This document shows, one piece after another, positions 1-8,678 of a stretch of 64,000 nt of DNA (position 1 is its first letter; each line of letters begins with the position of its first letter). This DNA is from Rhodococcoides kyotonense (GTDB lineage: Bacteria > Actinomycetota > Actinomycetes > Mycobacteriales > Mycobacteriaceae): assembly GCF_900188125.1 (NCBI RefSeq), contig NZ_FZOW01000019.1, positions 1 through 64,000 of the forward strand. Direction: 5' to 3'. Position numbers and translations under genes: made by a program. The notes under the pieces were generated by a model. It did no database searches, had not been told where the DNA came from, and was given only the letters and a program-made list of their open reading frames with translations.

Positions 1-1
1 C

Positions 2-463
2 CTGTGCCGATACCACCACTCCCTCAAAACCATGGGCGCCTGGCATCCGACCATGCTCGCCGGAGCCATCGAATACTGGCAATCGAACTCCGGCACCACC
101 GCCGTCACACTCCCCGGAAACACCATCGGGACAACCGACCTCACCGGCCACACACTCACCCCACACATCCCACGCAAACGCCGACCCAAACACACCACCG
201 AAACAGCCGACCAGAAACCCACCGATCAGAAACCCGCCGATCAGAAAACCACCGACGAGAACAACACCGACGAGAAACCCACCGACACCGCGCAGACCGA
301 TACCGAACAGAAAGACAACGAGACGAAGACGGCCGACACCGCGTCGACCACCACCACCACCACCGCGACGACCACAAAGCCACGCCCCACACCCACCACC
401 TGCTGGAGCATGAAACTGTCCCCCGGCGAAAGGGCAGACGCCGATGACCCGGCACCCTACTGA
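2..463 (+). CDS. HNH endonuclease/DUF222 (13E12 repeat) family protein, C-terminal fragment
   Basis: This reading frame is open from the left edge to a TGA at 461-463, so the N-terminus is missing. The first visible residues (C-R-Y-H-H-S-L-K-T) match the end of the HNH nuclease motif found at the C-terminus of actinobacterial DUF222/13E12-repeat proteins, followed by the usual G-H-T-L-T-like segment. After about residue 55 the protein becomes a low-complexity hydrophilic tail rich in Thr, Asp, Lys and Gln (repeated DQKP and TDEK units, then a poly-Thr run). Family members are multicopy in Rhodococcus and Mycobacterium and of uncertain function. The family call rests on about 45 residues, so the tail is better supported as observation than as function. 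Confidence 0.6.
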   Translation: MCRYHHSLKTMGAWHPTMLAGAIEYWQSNSGTTAVTLPGNTIGTTDLTGHTLTPHIPRKRRPKHTTETADQKPTDQKPADQKTTDENNTDEKPTDTAQTDTEQKDNETKTADTASTTTTTTATTTKPRPTPTTCWSMKLSPGERADADDPAPY

Positions 464-540
464 CAACGATCCCCTGCCCCACCGCAGTGGAAAGACAGGG
501 GATCGTCGGCGGAATCAGTCAGCGCGGTGCTCAGTCCGTA

Positions 541-569
541 TGAGCAGCTCAGTTGGTACGAGCTGCTCA
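541..569. terminator. Inverted repeat at the convergent 3' ends of the HNH and GT39 genes
   Basis: A 10-bp perfect inverted repeat (TGAGCAGCTC, nine-base spacer, GAGCTGCTCA) lies between the two convergent genes and overlaps the stop codon of the glycosyltransferase. There is no clear T-tract, so terminator function is an inference from position and symmetry. Confidence 0.35.
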
Positions 570-2645
570 GCCGGTGTAGCTGCTGAGGTCGTAGACGGTC
601 GTGCCGTTGACAGTTGTTGCGGTGAAGTTCGCAGCGACCCATTCGGCGATCTCGGACGACGTACTGTCCGAGCTACCACCCATACCGCCACCTTGACCTC
701 CCATGCCTCCACCCTGACCACCGGAGATGTAGTACTTGACCTGGTGGTCCGCGACATAGGAGATGAACTGATCGAGCGTCGGAGCCGGATCACTGCTCCA
801 CCCGCCGATGGCCATGACAGCCGTGTCGGTCGCCAATTCATAAGTGGCAGCAGACTGCGATCCGTTCACCGCAGCGGACCACGTGGTGTCCGCGGACTCG
901 AGCAATTCGTTCAGCTCATCGTTGGATTGGGAACCGCCCTGGCCGCTGGGCTGAGAGACACCGGCCTCCGAGACACCTGGTCCACCCGACTGCGAGCCAC
1001 CCTGGTCACTGGATACCTCGCCGCTGGGCGCCTCACCGGACGGCATCTCGCCACCCGAAGGCGGCTGGCCGTCGGGCATGCTGCCGCCCATACCACCGCC
1101 ACCCATGCCGCCACCGCCCATTCCGGAGTCCTCGACGGCACCGGTCGGACCAGCGGTCGGGATGGAACCACCATGCGCGGTCGCTGCCGTCGCAATGGCG
1201 TACGACGCCCCACCGCCCAGGCCGGCGAGCGCACCGACGATCAACGCCACCGCCGCCAACCGACGGAATCGTCCGGCCGCAAGCCACAGCACAGCGCTGA
1301 CAACAGTTCCGACCAACAGAACCCACCTCAGCGCAGGGAGCCAATCCGCGTTGCGATTCAACAGAACCCAAGACCAGATTCCAGCAGCCACCATCATCGA
1401 CGCGAGACCTGCTCTGCCCCAGATCGATTCGCGGCGCAGCCACAACGCGTAACCACCGGTTCCGATCAGCCCTGCGATCGCCGGAGCCAGTGCGACCGTG
1501 TAGTAAGGGTGAATGGTGCCGGACATGTAGCTGAAGATCAGCCCCGTCACCAGGAACCACCCGCCCCACAACACGAGCGACGCCCGCAACAGATCCGTCC
1601 GGGGAGCTCGACCGCGCGATATCAACCCGAACACCAGAGCAACGAGCGCAGCCGGAATCAGCCACGAAATCTGAATGCCCATCTCATTGCCGAACAACCG
1701 ATCCAACCCGGTCGAACCACCGAAGCTCGATCCCGCAGCGCCACCGCTCATGCCGCCGCCACCGCCGCCGCCATTGCCGTCACCACCGAAGATGCGGCCC
1801 AACCCGTTGTAGCCGAGCACCAGGTCCATCACCGTGTTGTCCGTCGAACCACCGATGTACGGACGCGCATCGGCAGGCCACAGCGCAACCGTCAACACCC
1901 ACCAGCCAGCCCCGGCGATCAATGCCGCGAAGGCACCGACCAGATGCAGCAGTCGTGCACGCAGACGAGACTGTCCCGCAACGAGATACGTGAGACCGAA
2001 CGCAGGCAACACGAGCAGCCCCTGCAGCATCTTCGTCAGGAACGCAAATCCCAATGCGACACCGGCGAACGCCAACCACATCGCAGCACGACGACCCGCC
2101 GCAGTCTGCAGCGACCGTACGACGAAATACGCGCCGACCGACATCAGCAACACGAGCAGCGCATCGGGATTGTCGAACTTGAACATCAACGCAGCAGCTG
2201 GAACGGACGCCAGAGCCGCTCCAGCCAACAACCCGGCAGTGGGATTCGCGACCCGCTTGACCGAGGCATACACCGTCGCCACCGCACCGACGCCCATCAA
2301 CGCCTGCGGCACAAGCAGACTCGCGCTGGAGAATCCAAAGATGCGCGCGGACAGGCCCATCACCCACAGCGAAGCGGGCGGTTTGTCCACGGTGATGAAG
2401 TTCTCGGAGTCGAGCGATCCGAAGAACCACGCCGTCCAATCCTTCGAACCCGCCTGCGCCGCAGCCGCATAGAAGGTGTTGGCATAGCCGCTCGCAGTCA
2501 GGTTCCACAGATAGAGGACCGCTGTCGCCGCGAGCAATGCAGCCAACAGAGCATGATTGCGGTTCAGTGCGAGACGTCGCCCCCGGCGGTGCCGGGGTTG
2601 TGGGCTCGAACTCGAATGCCGCGGTGGCAGAAGTGTTGTAGTCAC
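567..2645 (-). CDS. GT39-family membrane glycosyltransferase (ArnT/YkcB-like)
   Basis: A 692-residue polytopic membrane protein. After a basic cytoplasmic N-terminus (about 1-28) come roughly a dozen hydrophobic segments. The stretch F-I-T-V-D-K-P-P-A-S-L-W-V-M near residue 85 is the signature of the YkcB/ArnT-like GT39 group, which transfers sugars from polyprenyl-phosphate donors on the outer face of the membrane. A Gly-rich insertion (about 290-310) interrupts the membrane domain, and a long Gly/Met/Ser/Pro-rich segment (about 500-580) precedes a soluble C-terminal domain ending in a second Gly-Met repeat. Acceptor and donor cannot be told from sequence. It stands alone, convergent with the HNH fragment. 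Confidence 0.8.
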   Translation of the reverse strand: MTTTLLPPRHSSSSPQPRHRRGRRLALNRNHALLAALLAATAVLYLWNLTASGYANTFYAAAAQAGSKDWTAWFFGSLDSENFITVDKPPASLWVMGLSARIFGFSSASLLVPQALMGVGAVATVYASVKRVANPTAGLLAGAALASVPAAALMFKFDNPDALLVLLMSVGAYFVVRSLQTAAGRRAAMWLAFAGVALGFAFLTKMLQGLLVLPAFGLTYLVAGQSRLRARLLHLVGAFAALIAGAGWWVLTVALWPADARPYIGGSTDNTVMDLVLGYNGLGRIFGGDGNGGGGGGGMSGGAAGSSFGGSTGLDRLFGNEMGIQISWLIPAALVALVFGLISRGRAPRTDLLRASLVLWGGWFLVTGLIFSYMSGTIHPYYTVALAPAIAGLIGTGGYALWLRRESIWGRAGLASMMVAAGIWSWVLLNRNADWLPALRWVLLVGTVVSAVLWLAAGRFRRLAAVALIVGALAGLGGGASYAIATAATAHGGSIPTAGPTGAVEDSGMGGGGMGGGGMGGSMPDGQPPSGGEMPSGEAPSGEVSSDQGGSQSGGPGVSEAGVSQPSGQGGSQSNDELNELLESADTTWSAAVNGSQSAATYELATDTAVMAIGGWSSDPAPTLDQFISYVADHQVKYYISGGQGGGMGGQGGGMGGSSDSTSSEIAEWVAANFTATTVNGTTVYDLSSYTG

Positions 2646-2744
2646 GCTGGTCCTCCATCGAAGATGTCGAGTACCAGAGTGACCGCGCCACCCTCGGTCA
2701 GCCTGGGAGCAAGCTCGAGGACAGCTGTGAGCCTGGAGAGTCGG

Positions 2745-3140
2745 TCAGACCCCGTCCAGCGGAGTCGTCACGGCGATGCGTCGCCGGCCGCCGGCGTCGA
2801 TCACCACCTGATACGCGTTGCGCTCGACACCCACCGGCTCACCTGCGGCATCGAGATTCTCGAGCACCAGGTGTCCTACCCAGATGCCGCCCACCTCGAT
2901 ATCGGTCACGATGTCCTTCGCGCGCACCGCGTGGATTCCGCGGGAACGGTAGAACTGCTGTCCCTGCGTGAAGAAGTCGCGCGTCTGCTGCGGATCCGTG
3001 ACGGCCAAGCATCCCCGAGGCGACACCGCCAGCGCTGGATAGTTGTAGATGTCGGCGAGACCGGAGATGTCGCCGTCGGACAGATAGCCGGTGTATCGGG
3101 CGAAGAAGTCGTCGATCGTCTCTCGTTCGTTGTGTGCCAT
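2745..3140 (-). CDS. SnoaL/NTF2-like small protein
   Basis: About 131 residues when started at the ATG giving M-A-H-N-E-R-E; an in-frame codon three residues upstream (3149) is an alternative. The N-terminal helix (R-E-T-I-D-D-F-F-A-R-Y) followed by a G-D-I-S-G-L-A-D-I-Y segment and an alternating strand-rich C-terminal half fits the cone-shaped NTF2/SnoaL fold, used by small polyketide cyclases, isomerases and many proteins of unknown role. No catalytic residue set is decisive. It lies 33 bases downstream of the MFS exporter on the same strand and may be co-transcribed with it. Confidence 0.6.
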   Translation of the reverse strand: MAHNERETIDDFFARYTGYLSDGDISGLADIYNYPALAVSPRGCLAVTDPQQTRDFFTQGQQFYRSRGIHAVRAKDIVTDIEVGGIWVGHLVLENLDAAGEPVGVERNAYQVVIDAGGRRRIAVTTPLDGV

Positions 3141-3173
3141 GAACAGCAACGTACGACGCTCCTGCCCCGATTA

Positions 3174-4871
3174 CTACGGCCCCGAAGACTCCTGCTCCGA
3201 TTTAGCCTCGGCTTCACGTTCGGCACGCGCCGCAGCCAGCCCGGACATGGTCCGCAACGGCACTTCCTTGACGAACAACACCAGCACGAATCCGAGGACC
3301 ATCAGGATCGACACGGCAAGGAATACGTAATCCATGGCGTCGGAGAACCCGATCCGGAACGGCTCGGCCAGAACCGAATCGATCTTCTGGATGAACGACG
3401 AGTCCGTCAGCGCACTGCCGGCAACCGAGGGATCCTGCGTGATGAGCCCGTTCGCGAAACCGGACTCCAGAGGGTCGCTACTGGTTGCAGCCGACTTCAC
3501 CGCCTGTTGGAACTGGGGATCGGAACTGGCCGTCACCAGAGCATCGGTGGTTTTCGGCGTGAGCTGGTTGAACAGCATCGACAGGAACACCGCGACACCG
3601 AGCGTCGCACCGATCTGCCGGAAGAACGTCGCAGCCGACGTCGACACTCCCATGTCCTTGGGCGGCATCGCATTCTGAATGGCCAACGTCAGCGGTTGCA
3701 TCATCGAGCCGAGACCGATGCCGAACACCGCCATCACGACCATCGTCTGCCACAGCGGTGTATCCGCGTGCACGTAATGGAAGGTGAACATCGCGACCGC
3801 CATCAACGCAGTGCCGATGATCGGAAAGATCTTGTAACGACCGGTCTTCGAGATGATCCGACCCGACACGATCGAGCTGACCATCAACGCACCGACGAGC
3901 GGAAGCGTCTGATAGCCGGCCAGCGTCGGCGACGAGCCCTTCACCACCTGCAGATACTGCGGCAGCAACGAGATACCACCGAACATCGCCGCGCCTGCGA
4001 TGACACTGACGGCGATACACAGCGAGAACAGCGAATTGCGGAAGAAGCGCATGGGGATCAGGGCGTCGTCGCGCATCTTGATCTCGACCACGACGAACAG
4101 CACGACGCCGACGACACCGATGGCGAAACACGCCAACGCGCGAGGCGAGCTCCACCCCCAGACGCGACCCTGCTCGGCAATGATGAGCAACGGGACCAGA
4201 CCGACCGACAGCAGGGCCGCACCCCACCAATCGACGCGGGCCTCACGCCGAAACACAGGCAGATTCAGCACCCGCCACACCACGACGAGCGCGATGATGC
4301 CGAGCGGAACGTTGATGTAGAAGACCCAGCGCCACCCGGTGATACCGAGAATCGACGACTGGCCCGCGAGCAATCCGCCGATGACGGGCCCGAGCACACT
4401 CGACGTCCCGAACACCGCCAGGAAGTAACCCTGATACTTGGCCCGTTCACGTGGTGGAACGATGTCGCCGATGATCGCCAACGCCATCGACATCAGGCCA
4501 CCGGCGCCGAGTCCCTGCACGGCTCGAAACGCTGCGAGCTCGTACATCGACGTCGCGATACCGCACAACATCGAGCCGACGACGAAGATCGAGATGGCCG
4601 TCATGAAGAACGGCTTGCGGCCGTAGAGGTCGGACAGCTTGCCGTACAGCGGCGTCGACACCGTCGACGTGATCAGGTAGGCCGTCGTGACCCACGCGAG
4701 AACGGAGAATCCGTTCAGGTCGTCGGCGATGGTGCGCACCGACGTCGAGACGATCGTCTGATCCAGCGCAGCGAGGAACATGCCCAGCATCAGCCCGGAG
4801 AGAATCGTCATGATCTCCCGGTGGCTGTACTCGCCGGAGTCGGATGCCGTCACGTCAGGTTGAGATACCAC
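3174..4871 (-). CDS. DHA2-family (EmrB/QacA-type) multidrug MFS transporter
   Basis: 565 residues with about 14 hydrophobic segments, the normal length of DHA2 drug:proton antiporters. Motif A is present between TM2 and TM3 (G-K-L-S-D-L-Y-G-R-K) and motif C in TM5 (G-P-V-I-G-G-L-L-A-G). TM1 carries L-D-Q-T-I-V, the acidic position typical of DHA2. The C-terminal tail is charged and Glu-rich. The start is a GTG with AAGG about 12 bases upstream. The 5' region is AT-rich and carries a GCAA-N5-TTGC inverted repeat, suggesting control by a MarR-type repressor, although no regulator gene lies alongside. Substrate is not predictable. Confidence 0.85.
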   Translation of the reverse strand: MVSQPDVTASDSGEYSHREIMTILSGLMLGMFLAALDQTIVSTSVRTIADDLNGFSVLAWVTTAYLITSTVSTPLYGKLSDLYGRKPFFMTAISIFVVGSMLCGIATSMYELAAFRAVQGLGAGGLMSMALAIIGDIVPPRERAKYQGYFLAVFGTSSVLGPVIGGLLAGQSSILGITGWRWVFYINVPLGIIALVVVWRVLNLPVFRREARVDWWGAALLSVGLVPLLIIAEQGRVWGWSSPRALACFAIGVVGVVLFVVVEIKMRDDALIPMRFFRNSLFSLCIAVSVIAGAAMFGGISLLPQYLQVVKGSSPTLAGYQTLPLVGALMVSSIVSGRIISKTGRYKIFPIIGTALMAVAMFTFHYVHADTPLWQTMVVMAVFGIGLGSMMQPLTLAIQNAMPPKDMGVSTSAATFFRQIGATLGVAVFLSMLFNQLTPKTTDALVTASSDPQFQQAVKSAATSSDPLESGFANGLITQDPSVAGSALTDSSFIQKIDSVLAEPFRIGFSDAMDYVFLAVSILMVLGFVLVLFVKEVPLRTMSGLAAARAEREAEAKSEQESSGP

Positions 4872-4910
4872 CGCTTGGTCACACCTTTACGTTTTGTTTG
4901 CTTTCGTCAT

Positions 4911-4923
4911 GCAACTAAATTGC
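4911..4923. promoter_or_regulatory. Possible repressor operator upstream of the DHA2 exporter
   Basis: GCAA-CTAAA-TTGC sits about 40 bases upstream of the exporter start, in an AT-rich island within otherwise GC-rich DNA. Short TTGC/GCAA palindromes are common for MarR-family repressors of drug exporters. This is a symmetry observation only. Confidence 0.25.
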
Positions 4924-4966
4924 GAACACCAGCATGCGCTCGGCGGAACAAGAAAGCAAAGCGATT

Positions 4967-6253
4967 TCAGCGATCGCGGAAGCGCTGCAGAACCTCACGC
5001 ATCGTGTGCGGATAGATCCCCTCTTCGGCCAACTTCTGCCGGGTCTTGCGACGCGTCAGCACAACACCCGTGATCGCGATGATCCACACCGGATACTGCG
5101 CGAGAAACGCGACGCGGAACGCATCGAAGGTGTAGCCGCCCATCGCCTGCACGATCCACCCGATCGCGGCGATGACAAGCAAGGACGCCGTGAAGCCGCC
5201 GATATTGACCATCCCCTGCGCGGTGCCGAGGTTCGCGCTCGGATTGAACGTGCGCGCATAGTCGAATCCGATGACCGACCCCGGGCCACCGACCGAGATC
5301 ACGATGACGAGCATGACCAGCAACCACAGCGGGGCCGGACCGGGAAGAGCGAGCACGACGGCCCACATCACGGCATTGCTGATCATGATGGCGAGCACCA
5401 GCCACGACCGTCGCATCGGATATCGGCCCGTGAGAATCCCGAGCCCGATACCGGAGAACACCGCCGAGATCACCGAGATCGACAACAACGCACCAGCGGT
5501 CGACGACGACAGACCCTGCGCCGATGTCAGATACGGGATCCCCCACAGCAACGCGAACACCGTGATCGAGAACTGAGTGCCCATATGGCTGAAGAAGCCG
5601 AGCCTCGTGCCCGGACGCTTCCATACCTGGCCGATCGTCGAGAACGCCTCACGCAGGGAACTCTTCGTATCGAGTACCTCGACGCCGGGCGGGGAATCGC
5701 GAATCAACGCCAGCGACAACACGAACGCCAGCAACCCCAGCGACGCTGCACTACCGAACGCGAACGTCCACCCCGGACCGTGCAGAAGCATCAGGAACGG
5801 GACCGCGGACAGGATCTGGCCCATCTGGCCGAGCAGACCCGTCAACTGCGAGACGATCGGCACCTGACGCGGCGGGAACCACCTCGGCACCAGCCTCAAT
5901 ACCGCGATGAAGGTGAGGGCGTCGCCGATCCCGACGAGCGCGCGTGCTCCCACCGCCACCGGCAGCGACTCCGTGACGGCGAGCGTGATCTGAGCCGTCG
6001 TCATCACCAGCGCGCCGAGGGCGATCATCTTGCGCGAGCCGACACGGTCCAGCAGGACGCCCGACGGAATCTGCATCGACGCATATACGACGACCTGAAG
6101 AACGACGAACGACGACAGCAGCGACGGACTGACCGAAAATCGATCGGCGGCTTCGAGCCCGGCAACACCGAAGGCAGTGCGGTGAAGAATGCCGATGATG
6201 TAGGCGAAGACACCGACGCCCCACACCACCCACACTGTTTTCACTGTGAACAT
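4967..6253 (-). CDS. MFS transporter (nitrate/hexuronate-type fold, substrate unknown)
   Basis: 428 residues from the ATG giving M-F-T-V-K-T-V-W; the same frame stays open upstream, but that part is hydrophilic and antisense to aroQ. Twelve hydrophobic segments are visible, with an MFS loop motif (P-S-G-V-L-L-D-R-V-G-S-R-K) between TM2 and TM3 and a second-half counterpart (G-R-Y-P-M-R-R-S-W). A 60-base divergent region separates it from aroQ. The closest recognisable group is the sugar-phosphate/hexuronate-like MFS set common in actinomycetes. Substrate is not predicted. Confidence 0.8.
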   Translation of the reverse strand: MFTVKTVWVVWGVGVFAYIIGILHRTAFGVAGLEAADRFSVSPSLLSSFVVLQVVVYASMQIPSGVLLDRVGSRKMIALGALVMTTAQITLAVTESLPVAVGARALVGIGDALTFIAVLRLVPRWFPPRQVPIVSQLTGLLGQMGQILSAVPFLMLLHGPGWTFAFGSAASLGLLAFVLSLALIRDSPPGVEVLDTKSSLREAFSTIGQVWKRPGTRLGFFSHMGTQFSITVFALLWGIPYLTSAQGLSSSTAGALLSISVISAVFSGIGLGILTGRYPMRRSWLVLAIMISNAVMWAVVLALPGPAPLWLLVMLVIVISVGGPGSVIGFDYARTFNPSANLGTAQGMVNIGGFTASLLVIAAIGWIVQAMGGYTFDAFRVAFLAQYPVWIIAITGVVLTRRKTRQKLAEEGIYPHTMREVLQRFRDR

Positions 6254-6319
6254 TCTGCCCGGTGCCCTGTGGGAAGATCGCACCCGGCAGCGTGCGGCTA
6301 GCAGAAAGTGAGCAATCAC

Positions 6320-6757
6320 ATGACCACCGGCTACATCTTGGTGCTCAACGGTCCGAACCTGAACATGCTCGGCACGCGTCAGCCCGAGGTGTACGGCAAC
6401 GAGACACTCGCCGACGTCGTGGCACTGTGCGAGAAGACAGCCGCGGCCCACGGGCGCAGCGTCCGCGCCGAGCAGTCCAACCACGAGGGCCAGCTCATCG
6501 ACTGGATCCACGAAGCACGAGGACAGGCGTCGGGAATCGTCATCAACCCCGGTGGTCTCACTCACACGTCCGTCGCACTGCGCGACGCCCTCGTCATCCC
6601 CGAGGTCCCGATCATCGAGGTGCACATCAGCAACGTCCATGCCCGCGAGGAGTTCCGTCACCACTCGTTCGTGTCCCCCATCGCCAGCGGCGTCATCGCC
6701 GGGCTCGGGATCGCGGGGTACGGCTACGCGGTCGAACGCATCGTCGCTCTTACGTAG
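6320..6757 (+). CDS. aroQ: Type II 3-dehydroquinate dehydratase
   Basis: 145 residues from ATG 6320; a GTG at 6308 would add four residues. AroQ converts 3-dehydroquinate to 3-dehydroshikimate in the shikimate pathway as a dodecamer. The family hallmarks are clear: N-G-P-N-L-N near the N-terminus, the mobile lid with Arg20 and catalytic Tyr25 (G-T-R-Q-P-E-V-Y-G), the H-E-G segment binding substrate, and His102 in V-H-I-S-N. Length matches the family. It is not beside other aro genes but directly upstream of the DsbA/VKOR pair, 58 bases away. It may also serve quinate catabolism; the sequence does not decide this. Confidence 0.93.
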   Translation: MTTGYILVLNGPNLNMLGTRQPEVYGNETLADVVALCEKTAAAHGRSVRAEQSNHEGQLIDWIHEARGQASGIVINPGGLTHTSVALRDALVIPEVPIIEVHISNVHAREEFRHHSFVSPIASGVIAGLGIAGYGYAVERIVALT

Positions 6758-6815
6758 CGCTCAGGTTTGCGCGCTTATCCTGGTCGAAGGATTTTTCGGG
6801 CGAGCGAGGGAACCA

Positions 6816-7535
6816 GTGAGCAACAGCAAGAAGAAGGCACAGGCCGCAGCCGCAGCACTGCAGGGCAAGAAGGACAAGCAGCGCCGCACGCTGATCCAGG
6901 TCGGTGTCGCCGTCGTGCTGATCGCGCTCATCGCCGTCATCGGTTTCTCGATCGCCTCGAAGAATTCCGACGACACCACCGCGACACCCGCCGCGACGCC
7001 GTCGTCGGTCACGGAGAACGGTGCCATCCGCATCGGCGACCCGAATGCTGCCGTCGTCGTCACCGCCGTCGAGGACTTCCAGTGCCCTGCCTGCAAGCAG
7101 TTCGAGGCCATCAGTGGTGACACGCTGTCCGACCTGATCGCCGACAACACCATCGCCGTCGACTACAAGCCGATCGCGATCCTCGACCGCATGTCGTCGA
7201 CGAACTACTCCACCCGCGCCGCCAACGCGAGCATGTGCGTCGCGGACGCCGACATCTCGGCGTGGCCTGCATGGCACACGGCGATGTTCGAGCAGCAGCC
7301 TGCCGAGGGTGGGGCTGGACTCAGTGACGATGAACTGATTTCCCTCGCATCCGATGTCGGCGTCGATATTGCTTCCTGCGTCACCGACGGCACCTACACC
7401 GACTACGTCACCAGCCAGACCCAGAAAGTCCTGGCCGACGGCGTGACCGGCACCCCGACCGTCTCGGTCAACGGCACCGTCGTCTCCAACCCAACGCCCG
7501 ACGGTCTGCGCGCCGCCATCGCTGCCGCACAGTGA
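6816..7535 (+). CDS. Membrane-anchored DsbA-like thiol-disulfide oxidoreductase
   Basis: 239 residues from a GTG preceded by GAGCGAGGGA. A lysine-rich cytoplasmic start is followed by one TM segment (about 28-48), placing the thioredoxin-fold domain outside the membrane. The redox motif is C90-P-A-C93 (D-F-Q-C-P-A-C-K-Q-F), and a cis-Pro region is seen in T-G-T-P-T-V-S-V-N-G near the C-terminus. Family knowledge: such proteins catalyse disulfide formation in exported proteins and are reoxidised by VKOR in actinobacteria, which lack DsbB. Its stop codon overlaps the start of the VKOR gene, so the two are translated as a unit. Confidence 0.88.
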   Translation: MSNSKKKAQAAAAALQGKKDKQRRTLIQVGVAVVLIALIAVIGFSIASKNSDDTTATPAATPSSVTENGAIRIGDPNAAVVVTAVEDFQCPACKQFEAISGDTLSDLIADNTIAVDYKPIAILDRMSSTNYSTRAANASMCVADADISAWPAWHTAMFEQQPAEGGAGLSDDELISLASDVGVDIASCVTDGTYTDYVTSQTQKVLADGVTGTPTVSVNGTVVSNPTPDGLRAAIAAAQ

Positions 7536-8101
7536 GACCCGCCAGGACAACCGCTTGGGTTCTGTCGATCGGCGGCGCGCTCGGACTGCTCGCCGCACTG
7601 ACTCTCACGATCGAGCGGATCAAGCTGCTGGAAGACGCGTCGTACGTGCCGTCGTGCAGCCTGAATCCCGTGCTGTCGTGCGGCTCGGTCATGACGACGG
7701 AACAGGCCGCGGTCTTCGGATTCCCCAACCCGATCATCGGCATCGTCGCGTTCACGATCGTCGTCGTCACCGGCATCTTGACGCTCGCGAAGGTGGCACT
7801 GCCGCATTGGTACTGGCTCGGTCTCGCCCTCGGCACCCTGCTCGGCGAGGTGTTCATCCACTGGCTGATCTACCAGAGCCTGTACGAGATCGGCGCACTG
7901 TGCCCGTACTGCATGGTCGTCTGGGCCGTCACGATGCCGATCTTCGTCGTCGCGCTGTCGCAGTTGGTCGATCGAGAACACGCAGGAACCGTGCCGCGAC
8001 TGCTGCTCGAATGGCGCTGGACCATCCTCGCGGTCTGGTACGCCGTCGTGATCGTGCTGATCGGCATTCGCTTCTCGGACTATTGGGCCACGCTGATCTA
8101 G
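7532..8101 (+). CDS. Vitamin K epoxide reductase (VKOR) family, DsbB-equivalent
   Basis: 189 residues starting at GTG 7532, which overlaps the upstream stop as GTGA. Four to five TM helices are predicted. Both cysteine pairs of the bacterial VKOR fold are present: the loop pair C42 and C50 (C-S-L-N-P-V-L-S-C) and the active-site pair C124-P-Y-C127, next to the quinone pocket. In this family electrons pass from the DsbA partner through the loop cysteines to C-X-X-C and on to menaquinone. The coupled DsbA-like gene is the obvious partner. Its 3' end overlaps the convergent RidA gene by the four bases CTAG. Confidence 0.9.
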   Translation: MRPARTTAWVLSIGGALGLLAALTLTIERIKLLEDASYVPSCSLNPVLSCGSVMTTEQAAVFGFPNPIIGIVAFTIVVVTGILTLAKVALPHWYWLGLALGTLLGEVFIHWLIYQSLYEIGALCPYCMVVWAVTMPIFVVALSQLVDREHAGTVPRLLLEWRWTILAVWYAVVIVLIGIRFSDYWATLI

Positions 8102-8481
8102 AGGACGGCTACGGCGTCGATTTCGATCAGTAGTTCCGGCATCGCGAGACGAGCAACTTCGACGACGGTTTGCGCCGGTCGCGTCTGCGGGAACAGCTCA
8201 CCGAGAATTCCGGTGTACGTGTCGAGGGTGCTGATGTCGGCGAAATAGACCGTCAGCTTCACGACGTTGTCCAGCGTTCCGCCCGCCGCGTCGAGGATCA
8301 GCCGAATGTTCTCGAACGACAGCCTGATCTGCGCGTCGATGTCGCCGATGCCCTCGAACTGTCCGTCGGCAGTGATCGCGGTCTGCCCCGACAGATACAG
8401 CGTGCGCGAGGCGTTCTCCACGACGACGCACTGGGACAGCAACTGCGAGCCGGGATCCCAGACGGTGTCCGGTGACAGCAC
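8098..8481 (-). CDS. RidA family protein (enamine/imine deaminase-like)
   Basis: 127 residues if started at the GTG shown. The fold is typical of YjgF/YER057c/UK114 proteins: Y-L-S-G-Q-T-A early, a long helix with N-I-R-L-I-L-D-A-A-G-G, V-V-K-L-T-V-Y-F, and P-A-Q-T-V-V-E-V-A-R with the conserved Arg that binds the substrate carboxylate. RidA hydrolyses reactive 2-aminoacrylate-type enamines. The start is odd: the strong GGAGGT ribosome site is 18 bases from this GTG but only six bases from an in-frame ATC at 8493, which would add I/M-D-K-Y. The N-terminus may therefore lie at 8493. Confidence 0.85.
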   Translation of the reverse strand: MLSPDTVWDPGSQLLSQCVVVENASRTLYLSGQTAITADGQFEGIGDIDAQIRLSFENIRLILDAAGGTLDNVVKLTVYFADISTLDTYTGILGELFPQTRPAQTVVEVARLAMPELLIEIDAVAVL

Positions 8482-8678
8482 GTACTTGTCGATGGGACTA
8501 CCTCCTCGAGTGCTCGGGTGACGACTTTATCGCGTGCACGATTTCGGCACGGCTGTACTGGAATCCGTCGCCGTTTCGGCCCATGGAATCAGTTCGGCAA
8601 GGCATGATGTGTGAGTCAGCTCACTAGCGGAGGGTTGGCGTGGCATGTCGGGGAGAGCTCGAGCACCAGGAGTTGTAC

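Noticed and set aside
2..463. HNH fragment as evidence of a mobile element or homing endonuclease at the left edge
   Set aside because: DUF222/13E12 HNH proteins are scattered chromosomal genes in this group; no transposase, terminal repeats or integrase are visible.
444..5015. A 1523-codon open frame on the plus strand
   Set aside because: It is antisense to three well-supported genes, is Arg/His-rich without any domain, and arises from high third-position GC.
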